Below the pieces are notes generated by a model that had not been told where the DNA came from, did not search any database, and was given only the letters and a program-made list of their open reading frames with translations. A DNA stretch of 64,000 nt, taken from NCBI GenBank assembly GCA_013823505.1, contig PNMH01000010.1, positions 9,839 through 73,838 on the forward strand. Direction: 5' to 3'. The translations under genes and the position numbers were made by a program. Within the stretch, counting starts at the first letter, position 1. Each line of letters starts with the position of its first letter. The DNA is from Polaromonas sp. Its GTDB lineage: Bacteria > Pseudomonadota > Gammaproteobacteria > Burkholderiales > Burkholderiaceae. Of this stretch, positions 33,920 to 42,820 are shown piece by piece.

Positions 33920-36250
33920 TTACAGCGTGTCGATGAAGCTGCGCAGCTTGTCCGAGCGGCTGGGGTGCTTGAGCTTGCGCACCGCCTTGCTTTCGATCTG
34001 GCGAATGCGTTCGCGGGTCACGTCGAACTGCTTGCCGACTTCTTCCAGCGTGTGGTCGGTGGACATCTCGATGCCGAAGCGCATGCGCAGCACCTTGGCT
34101 TCGCGCGGCGTGAGGCTGTCGAGGATTTCCTTGACCACTTCGCGCAGGCCGGCCTGCATCGCTGCTTCGATGGGCGCGGTGTTGGCCTGGTCTTCGATGA
34201 AGTCGCCCAGGTGCGAATCGTCGTCGTCGCCGATCGGCGTTTCCATGGAGATCGGCTCTTTGGCGATCTTCATGATCTTGCGGATCTTCTCTTCCGGCAT
34301 CTCCATCTTCTCGGCCAGGATGGACGCATCGGGCTCAAAACCAAACTCTTGCAAGTGCTGGCGGCTGATGCGGTTCATCTTGTTGATGGTCTCGATCATG
34401 TGCACCGGAATCCGGATGGTGCGCGCCTGGTCGGCGATCGAGCGGGTGATGGCCTGGCGGATCCACCACGTGGCGTACGTCGAGAATTTGTAGCCGCGGC
34501 GGTATTCGAACTTGTCCACCGCCTTCATCAGGCCGATGTTGCCTTCCTGGATCAGGTCCAGGAACTGCAGGCCGCGGTTGGTGTACTTCTTCGCGATGGA
34601 GATCACGAGACGCAGGTTGGCCTCGATCATTTCCTTCTTCGCGTCGCGCGAGGTGGACTCGCCCGAGTTCATGCGCTTGTGGATGTCTTTCAGGTGTGCC
34701 AGCGGCACGACCACGCTGCTCTGGATGTTCATCAGGCCGGTTTGCAGTTCCTGCACCGGCGGGATGTTGCGCTCCATCACCACGCTCCACGGCTTGCCGG
34801 CGGCGGCCTGCTTCTCGACCCACTTCAGGTTGAGCAGGTTGGCGGGGAAGTCGGCGATGAACTTTTCCTGCGGCATGCCGCACTTGTCCACGATGATGCG
34901 GCGCAGCTCGCGCTCTTTCTTGCGCACATCGTCCACCTGGTTGCGCATGGTGCTGCACAGCTTCTCGATGGCTTTGGCGGTGAAGCGGATCGACATCAGC
35001 GTTTCGGTGATGGCTTTCTGCGTCTTCAGGTAGGTCGGCGTGCCGTAGCCTTCCTTATCGTAGGTCTTGTGCAGTTTTTCGAACAGCACGCGCATGGCGT
35101 CGAAGCGGTCGAGCGCTTCGCGCTTGAGTTCTTCGAGCTTGCGGGTCAGCGCCTTGGAGCCGCCCTTGCCATCGTCGTCGTCGGCTTCGTCGTAGTCGTC
35201 GAAGTCTTCTTCGGCCACGTAGTCGTCGGCCGCGTCGGCGTCGGCAAAGCCGTCGACCACGGTGGAGATGACGACCTTGCCGCTGCGGATGTCTTCGGCC
35301 ATCACCAGAATCTCGGCGATGGTGGCCGGGCTCTCGCTGATGGCGGCCATCATGTCGTTGAGGCCGCCTTCGATGCGCTTGGCGATCTCGATCTCGCCTT
35401 CGCGCGTGAGCAGCTCCACGGTGCCCATTTCGCGCATGTACATGCGCACGGGGTCGGTGGTGCGGCCGAACTCGCTGTCCACGGTGGAGAGCGCCGCTTC
35501 GGCTTCTTCTTCGGCTTCTTCTTCGGTGGCGGCGGTGGGGCCGGTGTTGTTCAGCAGCAGGGTTTCGGCGTCAGGCGTCTGTTCGTACACCGCGACACCC
35601 ATGTCGTTGAGCAGCGAGACCACCACTTCCAGCGTCTCGGCTTCGACCAGTTTGTCGGGCAGGTGGTCGTTGATCTCGCCGTGCGTGAGGTAGCCACGCG
35701 TCTTGCCCAGCTTGATCAGGGTCTTGAGGCGTTCGCGGCGGTTGCGCGCTTCTTCTTCGGACAGGACAGTTTCGTCCAGGCCGAATTCCTTCATCAGCGC
35801 GCGCTCTTTCGCCTTGCTGATCTTCATGCGCAGCGGCTTGACCTTCTCGGTCGTGGTCGAGGTGGTGTCGACCGCTTCGGTCTCGACTTCACCTGCCAGG
35901 TCGTCTTCGATGTCGCTCAGGTCGGCATCGTCCATGTCGCCACCGGACGACTTGCTGTCGGCCTTGGGCTTGCGGCCGCGCTTGGCGGCGGGCTTGTCGT
36001 CACCTGCAGCAGCCTTGGCCGGGCGGCCGGCTTTCTTTTTCGCTGGCGCGTCTTCCAGCAACTCGGTGTCGAGGGCTTTGGCAGCGGTCTTTTTGGCAGG
36101 AGCGGCCTTGGCGGCGGCTTTGGCGGGAGTCTTGTCGGTCACAGCAGGAGCTTTCTTCGGGGGCAAAGCCGGGGCGGTGGCGCGTGGGGCAGCCTTCTTG
36201 GCGGGTTTTGTGCTGGACGAGACGGGCGTGCTGGATTTCTTCGCGGGCAT
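33920..36250 (-). CDS. rpoD: Primary sigma factor sigma-70 (RpoD)
   Basis: The 776-residue housekeeping sigma factor. Regions 1.1, 1.2, a non-conserved acidic insert ([13 protein letters not shown]), 2, 3 and 4 are in order; region 2 carries [18 protein letters not shown] and region 4 ends [20 protein letters not shown]. The first 110 residues are a Lys/Ala/Pro-rich, histone-H1-like extension with two AT-hook-like cores, AGRP at 74-77 and RGRKP at 91-95. The start at 36250 has GAGG upstream; an in-frame ATG 45 nt earlier is unlikely. It lies downstream of dnaG, as in the macromolecular-synthesis operon, and has a promoter of its own. Confidence 0.97.
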   Translation of the reverse strand: MPAKKSSTPVSSSTKPAKKAAPRATAPALPPKKAPAVTDKTPAKAAAKAAPAKKTAAKALDTELLEDAPAKKKAGRPAKAAAGDDKPAAKRGRKPKADSKSSGGDMDDADLSDIEDDLAGEVETEAVDTTSTTTEKVKPLRMKISKAKERALMKEFGLDETVLSEEEARNRRERLKTLIKLGKTRGYLTHGEINDHLPDKLVEAETLEVVVSLLNDMGVAVYEQTPDAETLLLNNTGPTAATEEEAEEEAEAALSTVDSEFGRTTDPVRMYMREMGTVELLTREGEIEIAKRIEGGLNDMMAAISESPATIAEILVMAEDIRSGKVVISTVVDGFADADAADDYVAEEDFDDYDEADDDDGKGGSKALTRKLEELKREALDRFDAMRVLFEKLHKTYDKEGYGTPTYLKTQKAITETLMSIRFTAKAIEKLCSTMRNQVDDVRKKERELRRIIVDKCGMPQEKFIADFPANLLNLKWVEKQAAAGKPWSVVMERNIPPVQELQTGLMNIQSSVVVPLAHLKDIHKRMNSGESTSRDAKKEMIEANLRLVISIAKKYTNRGLQFLDLIQEGNIGLMKAVDKFEYRRGYKFSTYATWWIRQAITRSIADQARTIRIPVHMIETINKMNRISRQHLQEFGFEPDASILAEKMEMPEEKIRKIMKIAKEPISMETPIGDDDDSHLGDFIEDQANTAPIEAAMQAGLREVVKEILDSLTPREAKVLRMRFGIEMSTDHTLEEVGKQFDVTRERIRQIESKAVRKLKHPSRSDKLRSFIDTL

Positions 36251-36577
36251 GAGGACCTCAGAAAAATGTCGAACTGGAACCGGCAGAACACACAAAAAAC
36301 GCCTGAAGGCCGCGCAACGCGGTCCATCCCGGTGATTTTGTTTGGCACAACGCCTGCACTACACCCGCTCTTTGCCGGAAAGGGCAGGCCTGCAAGCTGT
36401 TGGGGCGAACATTTGGTGTGCAGTCCTTGCGGGGTTCCGTCAGGCCCGGGGCGGGTCGCTGAGGTGGCCAGGAGAAGTGTCCATGTAGCCCTGTTCAGGG
36501 GCCGGGCCGGTGCCGGAGGTGCTGCTGTCGCGCTTGCGGTGCAAAGTCGCGGATTATACCGCGCGCGCCATTTTTTG
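36251..36577 (-). promoter_or_regulatory. Long rpoD leader with a sigma-70-type promoter at its far end
   Basis: This gap between dnaG and rpoD holds no gene that I can support. On the minus strand a perfect TATAAT lies at 36553-36558, with TAGCAA 16 nt further upstream (36575-36580, touching the dnaG stop codon). Transcription from it would give a leader of nearly 300 nt before the rpoD start. The leader contains several short G+C-rich palindromes but no recognised riboswitch or terminator. Confidence 0.6.
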
Positions 36578-38539
36578 CTAGGCGGCTGTGCTGGTTTTCA
36601 GGGCGGCGAGCTGGTCCCTGACGCGTTTGTAGTCGGCCATGGCGCTGTGGTCGCCCTCTGCCACGCGGGCCGCCAGCTGGCTGGCTTGTTCCTCCAGCGC
36701 GTCGCGGCGCAGTCGGTTCATCACGTCGGTGAGCTCCGAGATTTCGGAGGCAGGGTCGTCGCTGGGGGGCACCTGCTCCACTTGCGTGCAACCAAACGCC
36801 TCGTGCTCGTGCCCGCGCAAGGCCTCGCGCAGGGCGGCCCAGGGCTGGGGGCCATGTTCGTGCAGCTGCGCTTCCAGCCAGGCGAACAGCGGGCCGTGGG
36901 GCGCTGGTAGGTGGGCCAGAAGGCTGTGGTCGTCCGCCGTGAGGCCGTCCCAGGCTTGCGCGTTGGCCAGCAGCAGGCCCACGGCGCGGTCGGCGCGGCT
37001 GCCGCCGGCGCGGCGTGTGCCCAGCATGCGGGGCGGCGGGGGCGGACTTTTGCGCCACTTGCCGTAGCCCTTTTTGCCGAAGCTGCTGCCACCGTCGCTT
37101 CGGTAGCCGCCGCTGGATTCGTACGCGCCGGGTGAGGACTCGTAAGAGGCTCCGCCGTCGTAGCCCGCGTCGTGCGACGACTGGGCGGGCGCTGGCCCTG
37201 CCGAGCGAGGGGCGCGCGATCCGCCGGTCTGTTGCCAGAGTTGCAGCAGGTCGGCGCTGCCAATGCCGATGCCGGTGGAGAGTTCACCGATCAGCTGGCG
37301 CTTCAGGGCGCCGTCGGGCAGGGCGCTCCAGAGCGGGCGCGCCTGGCTGGCCATGCGGGCACGGCCTTCGGCGCTGGTGAGGTCGCAGTCGGCGCTGGCC
37401 GCTTCAATCAAGAAGCGCGAGAGCGGCACGGCCTCTTTCACGCACTGGGCGAACGCGGCCTCGCCGTTGGCGCGGATGAAACTGTCGGGGTCGTGCTCGG
37501 CCGGCAAAAAGAGGAACTTCACGCTGCGTGTGTCGGTGGCCAGGGGCAGGGCCGCGTCGAGCGCCTTGCGCGCCGCGCGGCGGCCGGCGTTGTCGCCGTC
37601 GAAGCTGAAGACCACCGAATCGGTGAAGCGAAAGAGCTTCTGCACATGGTCGGGCGTGCAGGCCGTGCCCAGCGTGGCCACGGCGTTGGCAAAACCGAGC
37701 TGGGCCAGGGCCACCACGTCCATGTAGCCCTCGGTCACCAGCGCGTAGCCCGCCACGCGGATGGCGGTGCGGCCCTCGAACAGGCCGTAGAGTTCGCGGC
37801 CCTTGCTGAACACCGGCGTCTCGGGCGAGTTGAGGTACTTGGGTTCGCCCTTGTCGAGCACCCGTCCGCCGAAGCCAATGCACTCGCCTTTGACGTTGCG
37901 GATCGGGAACATGATGCGGTCGCGGAAGCGGTCGTAGCGCTTGGACTGGCCGTCTGCGCCCCTTTCGTCTTCATGTTCGATCACCATGCCGGATTCGACC
38001 AGCAGCGGGTCTTGGTAGTCGGGGAACACGCTGGCCAGCGCGCGCCAGCCCTCCGGGGCGTAGCCCAGGCCGAAGGTCTTGGCGATCTGGCCCGAGAGGC
38101 CGCGACCCTTGAGGTAGTCCACCGCGCGAGGCGTTGCCTTGAGGTGTTTGGCGTAGGCATGCGCGGCTTTTTCCAGCACGTCGGTGAGCGTGACCTGTTT
38201 CTGGCGCTGCTGGGCGGCGCGCTCGCGGTCTTGCGGCGAGGCGTCATCTTCGGGAATCTGCATGCCGGTTTGTTGCGCCAGGTCTTTCACCGCTTCAATG
38301 AAGCTCATGCCCGCGTGCTCCATCAGGAAACCGATGGCGTTGCCGTTGGCTCCGCAGCCGAAGCAGTGATAGAACTGCTTGGTGGGGCTGACGCTGAACG
38401 AGGGCGACTTCTCCCCGTGGAACGGGCACAGGCCCATCAGGTTGGCGCCGCCCTTCTTGAGTTGCACGTAGCGACCCACCACGTCGACCACGTCCACGCG
38501 GTTGAGCAGTTCCTGGATGAAGGTCTGGGGGATGGCCAC
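36578..38539 (-). CDS. dnaG: DNA primase DnaG
   Basis: A 653-residue primase that makes RNA primers for replication. The CHC2 zinc finger has C38, H41, C59 and C62 (LCPFHGEK, FYHCFGCG). The TOPRIM domain shows LVTEGYMDVVAL and SFDGDNAGRRAA. A low-complexity Ser/Gly/Tyr-rich linker (around residues 435-490) precedes the DnaB-binding C-terminal domain. A GTG at 38539 is chosen because the protein then begins (M)AIPQTFIQELLNRVD, the usual DnaG start; another GTG at 38557 is possible. No rpsU or yqeY gene precedes it; instead an acyl-CoA synthetase gene diverges 55 nt away. Confidence 0.96.
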   Translation of the reverse strand: MAIPQTFIQELLNRVDVVDVVGRYVQLKKGGANLMGLCPFHGEKSPSFSVSPTKQFYHCFGCGANGNAIGFLMEHAGMSFIEAVKDLAQQTGMQIPEDDASPQDRERAAQQRQKQVTLTDVLEKAAHAYAKHLKATPRAVDYLKGRGLSGQIAKTFGLGYAPEGWRALASVFPDYQDPLLVESGMVIEHEDERGADGQSKRYDRFRDRIMFPIRNVKGECIGFGGRVLDKGEPKYLNSPETPVFSKGRELYGLFEGRTAIRVAGYALVTEGYMDVVALAQLGFANAVATLGTACTPDHVQKLFRFTDSVVFSFDGDNAGRRAARKALDAALPLATDTRSVKFLFLPAEHDPDSFIRANGEAAFAQCVKEAVPLSRFLIEAASADCDLTSAEGRARMASQARPLWSALPDGALKRQLIGELSTGIGIGSADLLQLWQQTGGSRAPRSAGPAPAQSSHDAGYDGGASYESSPGAYESSGGYRSDGGSSFGKKGYGKWRKSPPPPPRMLGTRRAGGSRADRAVGLLLANAQAWDGLTADDHSLLAHLPAPHGPLFAWLEAQLHEHGPQPWAALREALRGHEHEAFGCTQVEQVPPSDDPASEISELTDVMNRLRRDALEEQASQLAARVAEGDHSAMADYKRVRDQLAALKTSTAA

Positions 38540-38594
38540 GGGGGTATTCTCTCGCACAGGCCTAAAGAGCCATTCCCATCAGGAGACAACCGCC

Positions 38595-40241
38595 ATGACC
38601 AGCATCTTCGACCGGGACCTCCCGCGCACCGAGGCCAACTTTGCGCCTTTCTCACCGCTGTCGTTCATCGAGCGCACCGCCGAGGTCTACCCCGACCGGC
38701 TGGCGGTGGTGCATGGTGAGCTGCGACAGACCTGGGGCGAGACCTACACCCGCTGCCGGCAACTGGCGAGCGCCCTGCAGCGTGCGGGCATTGGCAAGAA
38801 CGACACGGTGGCGGTGATGCTGCCCAACACGCCCCCCATGGTGGAGGCGCACTTCGGCGTGCCCATGGCCGGGGCGGTGCTCAATGCGCTCAACACGCGG
38901 CTGGACCCGGAGGCCATTGCCTTCATGCTCGACCACGGTGAGGCCAAGGTGGTGATCGTGGACCCGGAGTTCTCGCTCACGCTGAAGAAGGCGCTGGCGA
39001 TGCGCCAGGCGAGCACGCCGCTGCTGGTGATCGACGTGGAGGACGTCTTGTTCACCGGGACGACCGAACGCATCGGCAGCAGCACGTACGAAACCTTCCT
39101 CGCCAGTGGCGACCCGGCCTTTGCCTGGAGCCTGCCGGCCGACGAGTGGGACGCCATTGCGCTGAACTACACCAGCGGCACCACCGGCAACCCCAAGGGT
39201 GTGGTCTACCACCACCGGGGTGCCGCGATGAACGCGGTCTCCAACGTGATGGAGTGGGACATGCCCAAGCACGCGGTGTACCTGTGGACGCTGCCCATGT
39301 TTCACTGCAATGGCTGGTGTTTTCCGTGGACGGTGGCCGCGCGTGCGGGCGTGAACGTCTGCCTGCGCCGGGTGGAAGCCCAGGCGATCTTCGACGCCAT
39401 GCGCAACCACGGCGTGACGCACTACTGCGGCGCACCCATCGTGCACGGCATGCTGGTGAATTCGCCAGCCGCCATGAAGGTCGGGCTGCCTGCGGGCGTG
39501 AAGGCCATGGTGGCGGGCGCAGCGCCACCGGCGTCGATGATCGAAGGCATGGAGCAGATGGGCTTTGACCTCACGCATGTGTACGGCCTGACCGAGGTCT
39601 ACGGCCCGGCCACGGTGTGCGCGAAACACGAGGCCTGGGACGCGCTGGACATTGGCGAGCGCGCGCGCCTCAACGCGCGCCAGGGCGTGCGCTATCACCT
39701 GCAGCGCGACGTGCGCGTGCTCGACCCGGAGACGATGTTGCCGGTGCCGCAAGACGGCGAGACCATGGGCGAGATCATGTTCAAGGGCAACATCGCCATG
39801 AAGGGTTACCTGAAGAACCCGAAGGCCACCGCCGAGGCGTTTGCGGGCGGCTGGTTCCACAGCGGCGACCTGGCCGTGCAGTACGCCGACGGCTACTTCA
39901 AGATCAAGGACCGCAGCAAGGACATCATCATCTCGGGCGGCGAGAACATCTCGTCGATCGAGGTGGAAGACGTGCTCTACCGCCACCCCGCGGTGCTGGC
40001 CGCCGCGGTGGTGGCCAAGGCCGACGCCAAGTGGGGCGAGACGCCTTGCGCCTTCATCGAGCTCAAGGCCGGGGCCGACACCACGGCCGAAGCCATCGTG
40101 GCGCATTGCAAGCAGCACCTCGCCGGTTTCAAGGTGCCGCGCGCGGTGGTGTTTGGCGAGCTGCCCAAGACCAGCACCGGCAAGATCCAGAAGTTCGAGT
40201 TGCGCAAGCTGGCGGGCTCGGCCGCCGCCATCGACGTTTGA
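38595..40241 (+). CDS. AMP-dependent acyl-CoA synthetase (medium/branched-chain or DmdB-like)
   Basis: A 548-residue adenylate-forming ligase with phosphate loop YTSGTTGNPKG, YGLTEVYGP, hinge SGGENISS and the catalytic lysine in TSTGKIQKFELR, so it is complete. It most resembles broad-range fatty acyl-CoA or 3-methylthiopropionyl-CoA ligases (DmdB group). An AGGAGA site lies 8 nt before the ATG at 38595; 31 in-frame upstream residues overlap dnaG and were left out. It is monocistronic, convergent with dabA, so the substrate cannot be inferred from context. Confidence 0.9.
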   Translation: MTSIFDRDLPRTEANFAPFSPLSFIERTAEVYPDRLAVVHGELRQTWGETYTRCRQLASALQRAGIGKNDTVAVMLPNTPPMVEAHFGVPMAGAVLNALNTRLDPEAIAFMLDHGEAKVVIVDPEFSLTLKKALAMRQASTPLLVIDVEDVLFTGTTERIGSSTYETFLASGDPAFAWSLPADEWDAIALNYTSGTTGNPKGVVYHHRGAAMNAVSNVMEWDMPKHAVYLWTLPMFHCNGWCFPWTVAARAGVNVCLRRVEAQAIFDAMRNHGVTHYCGAPIVHGMLVNSPAAMKVGLPAGVKAMVAGAAPPASMIEGMEQMGFDLTHVYGLTEVYGPATVCAKHEAWDALDIGERARLNARQGVRYHLQRDVRVLDPETMLPVPQDGETMGEIMFKGNIAMKGYLKNPKATAEAFAGGWFHSGDLAVQYADGYFKIKDRSKDIIISGGENISSIEVEDVLYRHPAVLAAAVVAKADAKWGETPCAFIELKAGADTTAEAIVAHCKQHLAGFKVPRAVVFGELPKTSTGKIQKFELRKLAGSAAAIDV

Positions 40242-40278
40242 CAACGGCACCGTTTCGCAAGAGACGGCACCCGTCTGC

Positions 40279-42801
40279 TCAAGGCCCCATCGTCAGCCAA
40301 TCGCCGCTGGCATAGCGCTCCGTTTGCGCGCCCTCAAAGCGCCACAGGTGCAGCCAGCCGTTGTCGAGCAGCTGCTGAAGCACCTCGTGTTGGCCAATCA
40401 CCCGGTCGATGGCGGCCCGGGGCGCATCGATCACCACGGTGAGGCGCAGCGGTTCGTGCACCCAGCGTTCACCGTCATGCAGCGACTGGCGCGACAGGCC
40501 GATGCGCAGATCGCCGCCGTTGCCCTCGAACACGCCGATGTGGCCCCCCACCACGTTGTGCAGGACCTTGTTTCCGCTGCCCAGCCGCAGGGGGTCGCAG
40601 GTGGAGGCGTGGTACTGCCAGTTGATCCAGTGTGTAACCAGCATCGGCGCCGTCATCAGCAGTTCGAGCACGCTGCCATCAGGGTCGTTGGCGGCGTCGT
40701 AGTCGTGCAGGAAGCTGCGTCCGTCCAGCGTCACGCCGCGGCTGCGGTGGCGCGGTGCGATGAGAAAGGCCGCGTTGCCGGCGAGGCCCCATTCGGGGCG
40801 CGTCTGTGCGCCGTCGTTGGCCCGGCGTCGAAACTGGGTGAGCAGCTCGGCGTGTGCGGTGCGCGGGCTCAGGCCGAGACGGGGGGCACGTTCGCGGCGC
40901 ACCTGGTCGCTGGCCTGGGCCCACACCGGCTGGAACTGCTGCCACTGGCTCCGCGCTGCGGGGGGCAACAGATCGAGGTCGAAGCCTTCCAGTTCGTCGG
41001 TGGTGGTGTTGTGCAAGGCGGCCACGAACCAGGTGGCCTCTGGAATGAGCAAGCCCTCGGCCATCAGGCCTTGACGCACGGGAGGTTCGTTGAGCATCTG
41101 CGCCAGGCTGCGGGCGTTGACCTCGCCGGTTTGGCCGCAGCAAGCGCCGCAGTCGAGTGCGGCGGCGTGGGCGTTGTTGCTCGACTGGCTGCCATGGCCC
41201 ACCAGCAGCACCAGGGGTGCCATGGGCGTTTGCGGCCGGTCCAGACCCATGGCGTGCAGCACCCGGGCCGACATGCCGACTTTGTCGGCCAGGCTCAGTC
41301 CGTTCAGCTGGGGCCGGCACACCGGCCGGTAGCGGGCTGGCAGACCTGCATGGTCATCGTTGACACGGCCTGCGGTTGATGGCCGAAGCCATTGCCACAG
41401 CTTGCCCAGGTAGCCGACGCCAGCCGCTTCCACGAAGGAGAACGCCGTGCCCGGCCACTGGTTGGTGCTTTGCCACTGGGTCGCCAGCGCCAGGCGGTCG
41501 GCACGGGCGCTGACCACCCTGGCCTGCAGATCGGGATCCACTTCTTCGGTGACCTCGGCTGCGGGCGCCAACAGACCGGGCAGTTGGGGTCGCCGGGCGG
41601 CAGTGCCCAATGGCGTGTAGGCAACCGGCAAGCCGAAAAAGCCGGCAAAGCCGATGGTCTGCACGGCGGGCCACACCGCTTCCAGCGAGCGGCGGATCGG
41701 CTCACTGCGCACGTCGATGCAGAAGGCGGCCTGGACAGCCGGCGGACCCACGTCGGGCGCTTCAGTGCAGGCGCCGGCCAGGCGCTGCCTGAGGTTGCGC
41801 TGGTAGCCGCACTCCAGCGCGGTTTGCCACACCTCGTCGATCAGCAGGCCGTCTTCTGCGGCGGTGAGCAGCTGGGGCGACTGTTGCCAGGCGTTCTGCA
41901 GGGCCAGAAAAACCTGGCTGGTGGTGGCGTTGTCCTGACTTTCCAGCAGGATGGCACCCCAAGCGAGGCGGATGGCGAGCAGGTCGCGCAGGTGCTCGTC
42001 GCTGCGCCCTTCCAGCCGCGCCTGCCATCCGAGGTAGGCACACCACGAGGCCCAGCCGTTCACCGTGAGCAGCACGGCTTCAAGATAGTTGGCCCACACG
42101 GAGGGCGACAGTCCCAGGCGCTGCAAGACCCAGCGCTCGGCATCTCCGCGGGTCGGCGGCAGGGCCTTGAGTGCGGAGCCCAGCTGTGGCAAGCCCATCA
42201 GCGAACCAATGCCGTTGTCGTGCTGCAGGGTTTCGTGCCAAAACGCGTACAGGCCCGATGTCCGCTGGGGCTGCCAGCTGGCCTGGTGCGCGTCGAAGTA
42301 GGCGGCGCAGGTCTGGCTCACCTGGTGGGAGATGGCTTGCCGCCATGCCAGCCGGAGATGGCGCCGGGGGTCGGTGTCCAGCACATCGATCAGCAAGGGC
42401 AGTCGGCGGATGGTTGTGGGGCGTTGCAGAGCGTCCAAGCACTGCTCGGGCGTCAGCCCGGCGGCTCTGGCAGCGGGTACCTCCGAGAGGGCTTGCTGCA
42501 GGTCGGCGTGCTGGATGCGCTGCTGCTCCCACGCCAGCCGCTGGGTGGCGCGAGAGGGAAACAACTGCACGTCGCCCAGCACCGCCATTCGGGCCGCCAC
42601 GCGGCGCACGGGCATGCCGATGCGCGACCAGTGCGGGTTCACCGCAATGGCGCGGTCCAGCGGCCAGGCGGGCGCAATCATCTGGCAGGCTTGGGCGCAG
42701 GCCGATTCGATCTGCTGCTGCAGCTCGGGAGAGATCTGCTGGGCCCAGCTGTCTTTTTGGTTGGCGTTCAGGGCAGCGCATTCGTCGTTCGTGATGGTCA
42801 T
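40279..42801 (-). CDS. dabA: DabA-type inorganic carbon transporter subunit (DUF2309)
   Basis: An 840-residue cytoplasmic, beta-carbonic-anhydrase-like subunit of the DAB complex, which captures CO2 as bicarbonate using the cation gradient through DabB. The zinc-site residues of DabA can be placed: C361 and D363 in FCIDVRSE, H536 in VGHGSQSS and C551 in DCGACCG, with the same 15-residue H-to-C spacing as the Halothiobacillus protein. The start at 42801 (MTITNDECAA) has an AGGAC site; a reading from 43050 lies inside dabB in another frame. It lies 19 nt after dabB, forming one operon. Confidence 0.93.
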   Translation of the reverse strand: MTITNDECAALNANQKDSWAQQISPELQQQIESACAQACQMIAPAWPLDRAIAVNPHWSRIGMPVRRVAARMAVLGDVQLFPSRATQRLAWEQQRIQHADLQQALSEVPAARAAGLTPEQCLDALQRPTTIRRLPLLIDVLDTDPRRHLRLAWRQAISHQVSQTCAAYFDAHQASWQPQRTSGLYAFWHETLQHDNGIGSLMGLPQLGSALKALPPTRGDAERWVLQRLGLSPSVWANYLEAVLLTVNGWASWCAYLGWQARLEGRSDEHLRDLLAIRLAWGAILLESQDNATTSQVFLALQNAWQQSPQLLTAAEDGLLIDEVWQTALECGYQRNLRQRLAGACTEAPDVGPPAVQAAFCIDVRSEPIRRSLEAVWPAVQTIGFAGFFGLPVAYTPLGTAARRPQLPGLLAPAAEVTEEVDPDLQARVVSARADRLALATQWQSTNQWPGTAFSFVEAAGVGYLGKLWQWLRPSTAGRVNDDHAGLPARYRPVCRPQLNGLSLADKVGMSARVLHAMGLDRPQTPMAPLVLLVGHGSQSSNNAHAAALDCGACCGQTGEVNARSLAQMLNEPPVRQGLMAEGLLIPEATWFVAALHNTTTDELEGFDLDLLPPAARSQWQQFQPVWAQASDQVRRERAPRLGLSPRTAHAELLTQFRRRANDGAQTRPEWGLAGNAAFLIAPRHRSRGVTLDGRSFLHDYDAANDPDGSVLELLMTAPMLVTHWINWQYHASTCDPLRLGSGNKVLHNVVGGHIGVFEGNGGDLRIGLSRQSLHDGERWVHEPLRLTVVIDAPRAAIDRVIGQHEVLQQLLDNGWLHLWRFEGAQTERYASGDWLTMGP

Positions 42802-42820
42802 GGTGTGTCCTGTGAAAACG

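Noticed and set aside
33887..36910. 1007-codon open frame opposite rpoD
   Set aside because: Antisense shadow of rpoD and the end of dnaG; composition is biased to His, Val, Gly and Phe with no domain, and the other strand is unmistakable sigma-70.
40262..40276. AGACGG-CAC-CCGTCT hairpin between acyl-CoA synthetase and dabA
   Set aside because: Only 6 bp with no U-tract; too weak to list as a terminator.
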